Below, in pieces: positions 15,959-24,622 of a stretch of 64,000 nt of DNA. This stretch comes from Maricaulis sp965242785 (GTDB lineage: Bacteria > Pseudomonadota > Alphaproteobacteria > Caulobacterales > Maricaulaceae): assembly GCA_965242785.1 (NCBI GenBank), contig CBDETA010000003.1, forward strand, positions 124,001 to 188,000, written 5' to 3'. Within the stretch, counting starts at the first letter, position 1; each line of letters starts with the position of its first letter. The notes beneath the pieces are model-generated. The model was not told where the DNA came from, searched no databases, and saw only the letters and a list, made by a program, of their open reading frames with translations. Position numbers and translations under genes: made by a program.

Positions 15959-18829
15959 ATGACCGACACGCCGTTTCTGTCTGGCAATCTGCCGCAACTG
16001 CCCGGGCGCGATACCGCCCGGCTGGCGCATGTCTTGGCAGCCCTGCCGGAGCCGGTACAGGCCGCCGTGGCGCCGGCGAGTGACTTCCTGCTGGGTGTGT
16101 TCGATGCGGCGCCGTATCTGGCGCGGCTGGCACAGCGACGGCCGGACACGCTGGCGGATTGCGCCACGATGACGCCCGAGGCGCTGGTCCAGCGCTGCTG
16201 TGATGCAGCGCTGGCCGCCGGTGCCGGGGCGGTGGATGTCGAGGCGCTGGACCTGGCGCTGCGCCGGGCGAAGGCGGATGTGCATCTGGTCGTCGCCCTG
16301 GCCGACCTGGCCCATCGCTGGAGCGTGGAACAGGTCACCGCGGCGATGACCCGCTTTGCCGATGCGGCCGTGGCGGCCGCCCTGCACGGGCATGTGCGCT
16401 TCCTGGCGGCACAGTCACGGGCCTTCGAGCCGCAGGCGGCGGACAATCCATTGCCCGGACTGATCGTGCTGGCCCTGGGCAAGATGGGCACGGGCGATCT
16501 CAACTACTCCTCCGACATCGACCTGGTGGTGTTCTACGATCCCGACGCCCTGGTGCTGCCGGAGAGTGAGGAGCCGCGAAAACGCCTGCCGCGCCTGGTG
16601 CAGGCGATGTCGCGGACGCTGCAGGATGTGACGGCGGACGGCTATGTGTTCCGGGTTGATCTGCGCCTGCGGCCCGACCCGGGCGCGACACCCGTGGTGA
16701 TCTCCACCGAAGCGGCGCTGAATTATTATGAAAGCCTGGGCCAGACCTGGGAGCGGGCGGCCTGGATCAAGGCGCGCTGTTGTGCCGGCGATGCGGCGGC
16801 AGCCGAGCGTTTCCTGACCCATCTCCAGCCCTTCATCTGGCGGCGCTCGCTGGACTATGCCGCCGTCGACGATATCCGCGGACTGGCACGGCAGATCCAG
16901 ACCGTGGGCCGGCGTGCAGAGATCCGTCCGGCCGGCCATGATCTCAAACTGGGCCGGGGCGGCATCCGCGAGATCGAATTCTATGCCCAGGTGCCGCAAC
17001 TGGTGTTCGGCGGCCGTGATGAACGCCTGCGCGTGCCGGCGACGCTGGATGCACTGGGCGTGCTCGCCGAAACCGGGGTGATCGAGACCGAGATCGTGGT
17101 GTCCCTCAGCGAAGACTACCGCCATTTGCGGGCCTGGGAGCACCGGGTGCAGATGCGTCAGGACGAAGCCAGCCAGACCCTGCCCGAGGATGACGCCGAG
17201 CGGACGGCCATTGCGTCCATGGCGGGCTTTGCCGACCTGGCCACCTTCGAGCGGGCCGTGGAGGCCTGTCTGCGCCGGGTACATGGCCATTTCTCCGACC
17301 AGTTTGCCGATGACGAGCCTTTGTCATCGGAGGCCGGTACGCTGATCCTGACCGGCGTCGAGCCGACCCCTGACACGCTGGCGACGCTGGACCGGCTGGG
17401 CTTTTCCGAGCCGGAACAGGTGTGGAAACGTCTCAATGCCTGGGCCGCCGGCCGGGTGCGGGCGGTGCGCAGCACCCGTGCCCGCACGCTGTTTGCCCGC
17501 ATTGCGCCGCAGCTGGTCGACCGCATGGCGGCGACCGGCGAGCCGGATGCGGCCCTGGTCCGCTTTGCCGGCTTTTTCGAGAGCCTGCCGATGGGGGTCC
17601 AGCCCCTGTCGCTGCTGTCCAACGAGCCGGGCCTGGCCGCGGACCTGATCGGTATCCTCACTCTGGCCCCGCGCATGGCGACCGATCTGGCCCGACGGCC
17701 CAACCTGCTGGATGCCATGCTGGACCGCCGCTTTGCGCTGCCGCTGGCCGAAGACCCGCCGGAGGTGTTTGCCGGCATGATGCGCGACGCCATGCAGCGG
17801 GCTGACGGGTTCGAGCCCGCGCTCAACGCCGCGCGGCGACTGGTCCGCGAGGAGCGTTTCCGGATCGGGGCACAGATCCTGCGCGGCGGTGCCGATGCGG
17901 TGGCGGCGGGACAAGCCTTTTCCAATGTGGCTGACGTCACCCTGGCCGCGATGGCCGAGGCGGCACGCCAGGAGACCGAGCGGCGTTTCGGCGAGATGCC
18001 GGGCCGGTTCGCTATCCTGGGCATGGGCAAGCTGGGCGGGCGCGAGATCGCGTCCGACAGCGATCTGGACATCATGATCGTCTATGAGGGCGAAGATGGT
18101 GCGCAATCCTGGTTCGGCCGTTTTGCCCAGCGCCTGATCAGCGCCGTGTCGGCGCCGACCGAGGAGGGCGAGCTGTTCGAGGTCGACATGCAATTGCGAC
18201 CGTCGGGCAAGGCCGGGCCGGTGGCCGTCAGCATCAATCGCTTTGAGGCCTATTATCCCGGCGAGGCCTGGACCTGGGAGATGATGGCGCTGACCCGCGC
18301 GCGCGTGGTCGTGGGTGAGCCGGAATTGACGGCCCGTGTCGAGTCCGCGGTGAAAGCGGCGCTGGGCGAGCCGCGCGACAGCCGCGGCGTGCGCGAGGAC
18401 GCCCTGGCCATGCGCAAGAAGCTGGAAGAGGCCAAGCCGGCCCGCACGCCCTGGGACCTCAAGGCCCGCACCGGCGGCATCCAGGACATCGAATTCATCG
18501 TGCAGACGCTTCAGCTGATCCATGCCGCGCGCAAGGATGTGGTGCGTGCATCGACGCTGGATGCCATTGCCGCCCTGGAAGGCGCGGGGGCTTTGGATGC
18601 TCGCGATGCCCAATCCCTGGCCCAGACCCTGACGCTTTATCTGGGGGTGTTGCAGCTGCTGCGCAGCGCGCATGGCTCGGGATTTGATCCGGCCACCGCC
18701 AGCACGGGCTTTGCCGAGCGGCTGGCGGGACTGGGCGGCGATGCCTCGCTGGCGGAGCTGGAAGCTGATCTGGAGCGTCGCAGCGACACGGTCCGCAGGA
18801 TGTTCCGGCGCCTCGTCGGGCGGATTTGA
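15959..18829 (+). CDS. glnE: Glutamine synthetase adenylyltransferase/deadenylase GlnE
   Basis: 956 residues, normal for GlnE. It contains two nucleotidyltransferase domains with the paired signatures GKMGTGDLNYSSDIDLVVFY (N-terminal, adenylyl-removing) and GKLGGREIASDSDLDIMIVY (C-terminal, adenylylating), each followed by a regulatory helical region. It controls glutamine synthetase activity in response to the PII protein. I chose ATG 15959. A TTG three codons earlier (15950) is possible. It is a single-gene unit 73 bases after the DegP kinase, with no glnB/glnD in the window. Confidence 0.96.
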   Translation: MTDTPFLSGNLPQLPGRDTARLAHVLAALPEPVQAAVAPASDFLLGVFDAAPYLARLAQRRPDTLADCATMTPEALVQRCCDAALAAGAGAVDVEALDLALRRAKADVHLVVALADLAHRWSVEQVTAAMTRFADAAVAAALHGHVRFLAAQSRAFEPQAADNPLPGLIVLALGKMGTGDLNYSSDIDLVVFYDPDALVLPESEEPRKRLPRLVQAMSRTLQDVTADGYVFRVDLRLRPDPGATPVVISTEAALNYYESLGQTWERAAWIKARCCAGDAAAAERFLTHLQPFIWRRSLDYAAVDDIRGLARQIQTVGRRAEIRPAGHDLKLGRGGIREIEFYAQVPQLVFGGRDERLRVPATLDALGVLAETGVIETEIVVSLSEDYRHLRAWEHRVQMRQDEASQTLPEDDAERTAIASMAGFADLATFERAVEACLRRVHGHFSDQFADDEPLSSEAGTLILTGVEPTPDTLATLDRLGFSEPEQVWKRLNAWAAGRVRAVRSTRARTLFARIAPQLVDRMAATGEPDAALVRFAGFFESLPMGVQPLSLLSNEPGLAADLIGILTLAPRMATDLARRPNLLDAMLDRRFALPLAEDPPEVFAGMMRDAMQRADGFEPALNAARRLVREERFRIGAQILRGGADAVAAGQAFSNVADVTLAAMAEAARQETERRFGEMPGRFAILGMGKLGGREIASDSDLDIMIVYEGEDGAQSWFGRFAQRLISAVSAPTEEGELFEVDMQLRPSGKAGPVAVSINRFEAYYPGEAWTWEMMALTRARVVVGEPELTARVESAVKAALGEPRDSRGVREDALAMRKKLEEAKPARTPWDLKARTGGIQDIEFIVQTLQLIHAARKDVVRASTLDAIAALEGAGALDARDAQSLAQTLTLYLGVLQLLRSAHGSGFDPATASTGFAERLAGLGGDASLAELEADLERRSDTVRRMFRRLVGRI

Positions 18830-18901
18830 GAAAGCCGCGACGGAAAGTGCGGGATGGTCCGTTTCATCAACAGCGAGGTTGAAACACAAGGACTGACCCC
18901 G

Positions 18902-19465
18902 ATGAAACATACAAAGCTGATCGTTCTTCTGGCTGGTTCCACGCTGATGCTGGCGGGAACGGTGGCCCAGGCCCAGCCGATGGATGGCCGCGGCCATCAC
19001 GGCGAACGTGGCGGTGCTGGCCACGCCCTGATGGTGCTGCGTGCGGCAGACGCCAATGGCGACAACCAGATCACCCGGGCCGAAGTGGATGCCCTGCAGG
19101 CGGACATGTTTGACTGGATGGACCGCAATTCCGACGGCTTCTTGGACCAGGCCGATGCCTCCCCGATGCGGGCCCGGCTGCGCGCCGTACACGCCGCCGA
19201 ACGCGCCGAGCACGGTGAAGACGAGGGCGAGCGCCGCTGGCGTCGGCGCGGTTCGCGCGATGGTGAAGGCCATGGCGGCCGCCATGGCGGCATGATGCGT
19301 GCCGATGCCGACGAGGATGGCCGCATCTCGCGTACCGAATTCCTGGACCGGGAAAACCGCCTGTTTGCTCGTCTCGATGCGGATGAGAATGGTGTCGTGA
19401 CCCCGGCCGAACTGGACGCGGCGGTCGAGCAGCGGCAGACTCGCCGCATGTGGTGGCGCAACTAG
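18902..19465 (+). CDS. Secreted EF-hand calcium-binding protein
   Basis: 187 residues from ATG 18902 with signal peptide MKHTKLIVLLAGSTLMLAG... cleaved near AQAQ (residues 20-23). Four canonical 12-residue EF-hand loops are visible: DANGDNQITRAE, DRNSDGFLDQAD, DADEDGRISRTE and DADENGVVTPAE, all with acidic residues at 1, 3, 5 and 12 (position 12 is Asp in the second). A linker rich in Arg/His/Gly separates the pairs. It should bind Ca2+ in the periplasm. It is 7 bases upstream of an ECF sigma factor gene and likely cotranscribed with it, making it either a target or a sensor of that system. A TTG/GTG extension from 18854 is unnecessary. Confidence 0.88.
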   Translation: MKHTKLIVLLAGSTLMLAGTVAQAQPMDGRGHHGERGGAGHALMVLRAADANGDNQITRAEVDALQADMFDWMDRNSDGFLDQADASPMRARLRAVHAAERAEHGEDEGERRWRRRGSRDGEGHGGRHGGMMRADADEDGRISRTEFLDRENRLFARLDADENGVVTPAELDAAVEQRQTRRMWWRN

Positions 19466-19472
19466 CCGGCAA

Positions 19473-20162
19473 ATGTTCGACGGACGCGGCATGGATCGAG
19501 ACAGTCAGCCAGGTGACGGCCTGTCCACCGGTCGCGTCCGCACGGACCCGGCGCCTTCCGGCATGTCCGGGCCGGGCTCAGGACCGGGCGATGACGCCCT
19601 GATGGCCCGGATCGCCAAGGGGGATCGCGGCGCCGCACAAATGCTGATGGCGCGCAACCTGCCGCGCATTCTCGGTCTGGCCCGGCGCACGCTGGGCGAC
19701 GAAATCGAGGCCGAGGATGTGGCGCAGGAGACCTTCATCCGGGTCTGGAATGCCGCCGGGCGCTGGCAGCCCGGCAAGGCCCGGGTGTCGACCTGGATGT
19801 GCCGCATCGCGATCAATCTTTGCTATGACCGCATGCGCAAGCGGCGCGAAGTGCTGACGGACGAACTGCCCGAGCAGGCCGATGAAACACCGGACCAGGC
19901 CGTTCAGCTGGAACGGTCGCAGACCGGTGACCGGATCGCGCAGGCCCTGGGCGCTCTGCCCGACCGGCAACGCGAAGCGATCGAACTCGTCCACTTCCAG
20001 GAAATGAGCAATATCGCGGCGGCGGAGATCATGGAGGTGTCCGTCGATGCGCTGGAATCCCTGCTGGCCCGCGGCCGGCGAAAACTGAAAGCCGTCCTGA
20101 TCGGGGATGCCCCCGACCTGATGGCAAGTTATACGGGGCAAACCCTTGCCCGGCAGGTGTAA
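19473..20162 (+). CDS. ECF-type RNA polymerase sigma factor
   Basis: 229 residues. Region 2 is at about residues 42-125 (DDALMARIAKGDRGAAQ, AEDVAQETFIRVW, WMCRIAINLCYDRMRKRRE), and region 4 at about 145-205 (LGALPDRQREAIELVHFQEM, VSVDALESLLARGRRKLK). The first 40 residues are a Gly/Asp/Pro-rich leader. Starts at 19491 and 19563 are also possible, since no clear ribosome site decides. The next two genes look like its membrane anti-sigma factor and a periplasmic metal-sensor-like protein, so the set resembles CnrYXH-type systems. The preceding EF-hand gene adds a possible calcium link. Confidence 0.9.
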   Translation: MFDGRGMDRDSQPGDGLSTGRVRTDPAPSGMSGPGSGPGDDALMARIAKGDRGAAQMLMARNLPRILGLARRTLGDEIEAEDVAQETFIRVWNAAGRWQPGKARVSTWMCRIAINLCYDRMRKRREVLTDELPEQADETPDQAVQLERSQTGDRIAQALGALPDRQREAIELVHFQEMSNIAAAEIMEVSVDALESLLARGRRKLKAVLIGDAPDLMASYTGQTLARQV

Positions 20163-20163
20163 G

Positions 20164-20580
20164 ATGATGACCGAAGACCGCTTTTTCGAGATTTTGGAGG
20201 CCTATGGCGCCAATCCCGAGCGCTGGCCCGAGGCTGAGCGCGCGGCTGCACAGGCCTATGCCGAGGCACACGCTGAGACCGTGACCGAGGCCCTGCAGTC
20301 GGCTGCGGCACTGGATGCGCTGCTGACGCCGACGGTGGTGGAGCCTTCCGACCTGCTGCAGCGCCGGCTGCTGAAGGCGATGCCGGTTCCGGCCGAGCAT
20401 CGGCCGCAATGGCAGATACCGGTTGCGGCGGCGGCGGCGCTGGTCGTGGGAGCCCTGATCGGCTTTACCGGCGGTGCGGTGACGGTTGATGATACGGTTT
20501 CCGCATCGGATGCGATCTATGCGGAAGCCTATGGCGGGCTCGACCAGGACTGGATCGACTGGCTGGGAGAAGACGTGTGA
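20164..20580 (+). CDS. Membrane-anchored anti-sigma factor candidate
   Basis: 138 residues starting ATG 20164, one base after the sigma-factor stop. The N-terminal cytoplasmic part opens MMTEDRFFEILEAYGANPER and is charged and helical. One membrane segment spans about residues 84-106 (IPVAAAAALVVGALIGFTGG), and a short periplasmic tail ends WIDWLGEDV. No zinc-binding HxxxCxxC motif of ZAS anti-sigma factors is present. Position directly after an ECF sigma gene and topology support an anti-sigma role. Sequence alone does not prove it. Its stop overlaps the next start (GTGA). Confidence 0.72.
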   Translation: MMTEDRFFEILEAYGANPERWPEAERAAAQAYAEAHAETVTEALQSAAALDALLTPTVVEPSDLLQRRLLKAMPVPAEHRPQWQIPVAAAAALVVGALIGFTGGAVTVDDTVSASDAIYAEAYGGLDQDWIDWLGEDV

Positions 20581-21143
20581 AATCCTCGACACCCTGGATT
20601 GTGGCTCTTCTGGCTTCGGTGCTGATCAATGGTGCCCTGGCCGGCTTTGTCTGGCATCGCGCGTCAGACGGTCCGGACTGGCGCCGGGATCATCACCGCG
20701 AGGATGAAGATCGCGGCGGCAGCCATCACCGGCGAAGCGGCCCCGGCTCGTTCGACCTGCGCGCCTTTGTCGACGCCTTGCCGGAAGAGGCCCGGGACGC
20801 GGCGCGGCAGCGCCTGTTCGACGGCATGCCGGACATGCGCGCGCAGTTCGAGGAAAGCCGCGAAGCGCGCCGGACCGTGGAAACGCTGCTGGCACAGGAT
20901 GAGGTTGACCGCGCTGCCCTGGAACAGGCGCTGGAAGAGATGCGCCAGTCGCGGCTGGACCTGGAGCGGAATATCGAGGCCATTGTGCTGGACATCGTGT
21001 CCGAACTGGATCCGGAGACCCGCGCTGCGGCCCTCGAGGCCAGCCGGGAGCGGTCCGGCCATCGCCGCTATCGCCGTCACGGTGATCGCGGTCCGGACGA
21101 TCGCCCTGCAGGCGGACCGCAACCGGATCGGCCTGACCGCTAG
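20577..21143 (+). CDS. Periplasmic heavy-metal-sensor-like protein (CnrX/Spy type)
   Basis: 188 residues from GTG 20577, overlapping the previous stop. A membrane anchor lies at residues 7-25 (WIVALLASVLINGALAGFVW). Next comes a His/Asp/Glu/Arg-rich stretch (DHHREDEDRGGSHHRR) that could bind metal. A long amphipathic helical hairpin (about 60-160: LPEEARDAARQRLFDGMPDM, LLAQDEVDRAALEQALEEMR) resembles the metal-resistance sensor fold. The tail is Arg/Asp/Pro-rich and disordered. By analogy with CnrX it would interact with the anti-sigma protein in the periplasm. The bound ligand is unknown. Confidence 0.72.
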   Translation: MKSSTPWIVALLASVLINGALAGFVWHRASDGPDWRRDHHREDEDRGGSHHRRSGPGSFDLRAFVDALPEEARDAARQRLFDGMPDMRAQFEESREARRTVETLLAQDEVDRAALEQALEEMRQSRLDLERNIEAIVLDIVSELDPETRAAALEASRERSGHRRYRRHGDRGPDDRPAGGPQPDRPDR

Positions 21144-21195
21144 CGGAAACAGGCTTCCAAGCCTACGTCAGCATGCTTGAGAAAGCGGGCGCGGG

Positions 21196-24012
21196 TCAGC
21201 TCTGTTTCCCGGCCGAAACACGCGGGGCGGAGCCGTCGACGAACTCGTCATCGGCCTCGAATCCCATCTCGCCAGCATCATCATCCAGCGCATCGGCCAG
21301 CAATTGCTCGACCCGGGCCCGATCGGCATCGGCCGGGTGATCGTCTGCCTCGTAGTGGGCGATCAGCGCCGCGTCGACTTCCTCGTCCAGGCTCGGCAGG
21401 TCCGGGTCGGCGGCGGTCTCCTCGATATCCGCGCCCGAGGTGATGCGCGTGACGGCATCGGCCTCGATCGGCTGATCCTGGCTGATCGGGATGACGATGG
21501 TGACCGTGGTGCCTTCGCCCAGCACCGAGTCGATGCTCAGCGTGCCGCCGTGCAGTTCGATCAGTGATTTCGACAGCGCCAGACCCAGGCCTGAACCCTG
21601 ATAGGACTTGGAATGCTGGCTTTCGATCTGCTCGAAGGGTCTGCCCAGCCGGGGCAGGTCGTCCTTGGCGATACCGATGCCGGTATCGGAGATCTGGAAG
21701 GCCACGCCGACGCCCGACAGGAAGCCGCGCACCGTGACGCGTCCGCCTTCGGGCGTGAACTTCACGGCATTGGACATGAGATTGATGATGACCTGTTTGA
21801 AGGCGCGCGGATCGACTTCCAGTTCCGGCAGATCGGAGACATCGGCGCGCAGCTGCAGGCGCTTCTCCTCGGCCCGGCCGCGCACGATGCGCAGGCTTTG
21901 TTCGACCAGTTCCGCCGCATCGGTGGGTTCCGGCTGGATCTGGAATTTGCCGGCCTCGATCTTGGACATGTCCAGGATGTCGTTGATCAGTTCCAGCAGA
22001 TGCTGACCGGAGGTCAGGATGTCGTTCATGTAGCCGGTATAGCGCTCGTCGCCCAAGGGGCCGAACATCTCCTTGAGCATGATCTCGGAGAAGCCGTTGA
22101 TGGCGTTCAGCGGCGTGCGCAGCTCGTGACTCATATTGGCGAGGAATTCCGACTTGGAGCGGTTGGCTTCCTCGGCGCGGATCTTTTCTTCCTCGTACTT
22201 CCTGGCGAGATCGGCGATGCGGGCCTGCGAGCGCTTGACGTCCTCGACGGTCTTGCGCAATTGCGCCTGGTTCTCCGTCAGGGCCGCCTCGTGGTCCTTC
22301 ATCTCGGTGATGTCGGCACCGACCGAGACGAGGCCGCCATCCGCCGTCGGACGGTCCGAATAGTGCAGCCAGCGGCCATCGGCGAGTTCGATCTCATAGG
22401 CCTGGGTATTCTCCGACCCGCCATGCACGGCACGGATGGCGCGCGCCGCAGCCTGCTCAACGGCGTCATAGCTCATGCCCGGCTTCAACATGCCGTCGGC
22501 AAAATCGAACAGGTCGCGGAACTTGCGGTTCCACAGCACCAGACGGCGGCGGCTGTCCCACAGCACGAAGCTTTCCGACATCGATTCCAGCGCGGCCCGC
22601 AGGCGGTTCTCGGCCGCCGCGACGCGGGCCTGGGCGCCCTTGCGGTCGGTGATGTCGATAGCGACACCAACGATCCGGGCTGCATGATCGCCGCCATGTC
22701 CGGTGACGATCCGGCCGCGCATCTGCAGCCAGACGGGGGCGTGGGCGGCCAGGATTTCCAGATCGATCTCGCCGCCGGTCGGCGCGCCGCGCAGGGCCGC
22801 ACGCAAGCGTTCTCGGTCGGGCTTGGAGAACAGGCGCAGGAAGTCCTGGCCCGAGCACTCCGTGGCGGCCTGCAGGCCCAGCATGCGCGCCAGACTGTCG
22901 GTGACGAAGACGGTGTCGGCGTCCGGATTCCAGTCCCAGACACCACAGCGCGCGCCCTCGATGGCGACGCGGAAACGCTGCTCATTGTCTTCCAGTTGCT
23001 GGCGCGTCGTGCGCAGCCGGCCCATCTGCATGAAGATCAGCGCCGACAGGCCGGTTGCCACGAAGATCGGGGCGATGAACATCAGGCCGTAGAAGGAAAT
23101 CGTGCGGTACCAGGCATTGCGATTGATGCGCATGGCGCCCAGCGCGTAGACGCGCAGCTGGGTACCGGCAATCGGGGCCACCGCGAAGGTGACGCGCTCC
23201 TCGCCGAAGCGGGCGTCGGACGTGGCGCCGCCACCGCCGGCCGCGAGATGTTCGATCAGGCCGGCCGACAGGCCGAAACGCTCGGCCAGTGGCGTGCCGG
23301 GGCGGGCGCTGCGCATTTGCGGGCGGATCGCCAGCATGCCGCCCTGATGGTCGGCCAGGGCCACGACGCGATTGTCGCCCCAGTCCGGCAGGATGCTGTC
23401 GGCGCTGAGCCGGGCGACAAAGGCCCCGACCGTGCCGTCGGACAATTGCGCCGGCACCGCCAGGATCAGCCGGGCAGGCTGGCCGTCGATGATCTCTGCG
23501 GTGATGCCGGCAGGAGAATCGAGCGCTTCGCCGGCCATTTCGCGCAGCCCGGCGCCCACGCCACGCGCCGAGATGATCCGGCTGTCGGGCAGGAGAAGGG
23601 CGACGTCGATGACGCTTTCGGCTTCGCCGATGGCGGTCAGCCGGGCACGAGCCGCCGGGACGATGTCGTCCATGGCGATGTCGCGCATGTCGGCACTGGC
23701 GAAGGAGAGGGCGTAGCGGGCCTCGGCGATGCGCCCGGTGACGCGCTCGGCCAGATAGCCGGCCGCATTGGCCTGGGAGCGTTCGGCCTCGGTCACCAGA
23801 ACTTCGCGTTCCTGCTGGATCTTGACCAGCAGGATGCCGCCATAGGCCAGGGTGAAAAGCAGCATGGCCAGGACGATCCAGATCGCCCCCGTGCCCTTGC
23901 GCTTGTCCGCCACCGGCTCGTCATGCGCACGCGCGCGCGAAGGCGCGTCCCGCAAGGCGGGCTTCTCCGCCGCATCCCGGGATGGGCGTTTATCGAAGCG
24001 CACGTGATTCAT
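21196..24012 (-). CDS. PleC/PdhS-like hybridless sensor histidine kinase with two PAS domains and acidic tail
   Basis: 938 residues. TM1 is at about 43-63, a periplasmic sensor at 64-305 and TM2 at about 307-328. PAS-A follows at 340-460 and PAS-B at 470-575. A coiled region (576-618) leads to DHp with His629 in FLANMSHELRTPLNAINGFS, followed by EMFGPLGDERYTGYMNDIL. The ATPase domain lies at 735-845 (NLMSNAVKFTP, SDTGIGI, GSGLGLALS). The DHp wording is that of the PleC/DivJ family that acts on DivK, and architecture and length fit PleC. Unusual is a strongly acidic C-terminal tail, residues 848-925. The downstream genes on other units encode a receiver and an EAL protein. Orthology to PleC is likely but unproven. 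Confidence 0.85.
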   Translation of the reverse strand: MNHVRFDKRPSRDAAEKPALRDAPSRARAHDEPVADKRKGTGAIWIVLAMLLFTLAYGGILLVKIQQEREVLVTEAERSQANAAGYLAERVTGRIAEARYALSFASADMRDIAMDDIVPAARARLTAIGEAESVIDVALLLPDSRIISARGVGAGLREMAGEALDSPAGITAEIIDGQPARLILAVPAQLSDGTVGAFVARLSADSILPDWGDNRVVALADHQGGMLAIRPQMRSARPGTPLAERFGLSAGLIEHLAAGGGGATSDARFGEERVTFAVAPIAGTQLRVYALGAMRINRNAWYRTISFYGLMFIAPIFVATGLSALIFMQMGRLRTTRQQLEDNEQRFRVAIEGARCGVWDWNPDADTVFVTDSLARMLGLQAATECSGQDFLRLFSKPDRERLRAALRGAPTGGEIDLEILAAHAPVWLQMRGRIVTGHGGDHAARIVGVAIDITDRKGAQARVAAAENRLRAALESMSESFVLWDSRRRLVLWNRKFRDLFDFADGMLKPGMSYDAVEQAAARAIRAVHGGSENTQAYEIELADGRWLHYSDRPTADGGLVSVGADITEMKDHEAALTENQAQLRKTVEDVKRSQARIADLARKYEEEKIRAEEANRSKSEFLANMSHELRTPLNAINGFSEIMLKEMFGPLGDERYTGYMNDILTSGQHLLELINDILDMSKIEAGKFQIQPEPTDAAELVEQSLRIVRGRAEEKRLQLRADVSDLPELEVDPRAFKQVIINLMSNAVKFTPEGGRVTVRGFLSGVGVAFQISDTGIGIAKDDLPRLGRPFEQIESQHSKSYQGSGLGLALSKSLIELHGGTLSIDSVLGEGTTVTIVIPISQDQPIEADAVTRITSGADIEETAADPDLPSLDEEVDAALIAHYEADDHPADADRARVEQLLADALDDDAGEMGFEADDEFVDGSAPRVSAGKQS

Positions 24013-24056
24013 TGTTTCAAACTAGGGTGCGTCGGGCGCTTCTGTCGACCGTCGGC

Positions 24057-24605
24057 TTACCCGTCCGTACCCGTCTCTGCCGCGGCGGCTTCGCCTTCGG
24101 CCTTGTCCTTCATCCGGCTCTTGCGGCGCTCGGGGCCCTTGTAGCTGGCCTTGTCCTGGCCTGCCCGGCGGCGGTCCGGGCCGAAATAGGACTTGTTTCG
24201 GATGAAGGGACGCGGCTCGTTGATCACCGAGGCGATCTTGGAGAACATTTCCTTCGCGGTGATCGGCTTGCAGCAGAATTCGGTGACACCGGCATCACGG
24301 GCCGCCATGACGCGGGATTTCTCCGAATAGGCGCTCAGCATGATGATAGGGACAAGAGGGTTGGGGCTGTCATCCGCCGTCCGGACCAGGCGGACGAAGT
24401 CGAGCCCGTCGAGAATATCCATCTGATAGTCGGTGATGATGATGTCCACGGCATCGGACTTGACCAGGTCGAAAGCATCGGCCGGATCCTTGGACTCATG
24501 GATCTGCTTGATGCCGAACCCGTGCAGGATGGTGCGCAGGATGGTCAGCATATAGCCGTTATCGTCGACAATCAGGGTGCGTACGCGGCTGAAGTCAGCG
24601 GCCAT
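24057..24605 (-). CDS. Single-domain response regulator (CheY-like) with basic tail
   Basis: 182 residues. Receiver residues are Asp14/Asp15, phospho-acceptor Asp59 (IIITDYQMDILDG), Ser91 in MLSAYSEK and Lys113 in FCCKPITAKEM. There is no output domain. Residues 130-182 form a charged tail with two similar boxes, YFGPDRRR and YKGPERRK. Such tails recur in alphaproteobacterial CheY-like proteins. It is 44 bases upstream of the PleC-like kinase (same strand) and 18 bases downstream of the EAL gene, so the three genes probably form one operon read EAL, receiver, kinase. It could be the kinase's partner. Confidence 0.9.
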   Translation of the reverse strand: MAADFSRVRTLIVDDNGYMLTILRTILHGFGIKQIHESKDPADAFDLVKSDAVDIIITDYQMDILDGLDFVRLVRTADDSPNPLVPIIMLSAYSEKSRVMAARDAGVTEFCCKPITAKEMFSKIASVINEPRPFIRNKSYFGPDRRRAGQDKASYKGPERRKSRMKDKAEGEAAAAETGTDG

Positions 24606-24622
24606 GGGTCTCGTCCGTGTGG

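Noticed and set aside
18830..18901. Possible ECF-type promoter before the EF-hand gene
   Set aside because: A few GAAAC-like bases are present, but no convincing -10 at the right spacing, so I did not call it.
21613..24144. An 843-codon plus-strand open frame over the PleC-like kinase gene
   Set aside because: The minus-strand reading has clear PAS, DHp and ATPase motifs. The plus-strand reading is low-complexity Gly/Asp/Arg/His without motifs.
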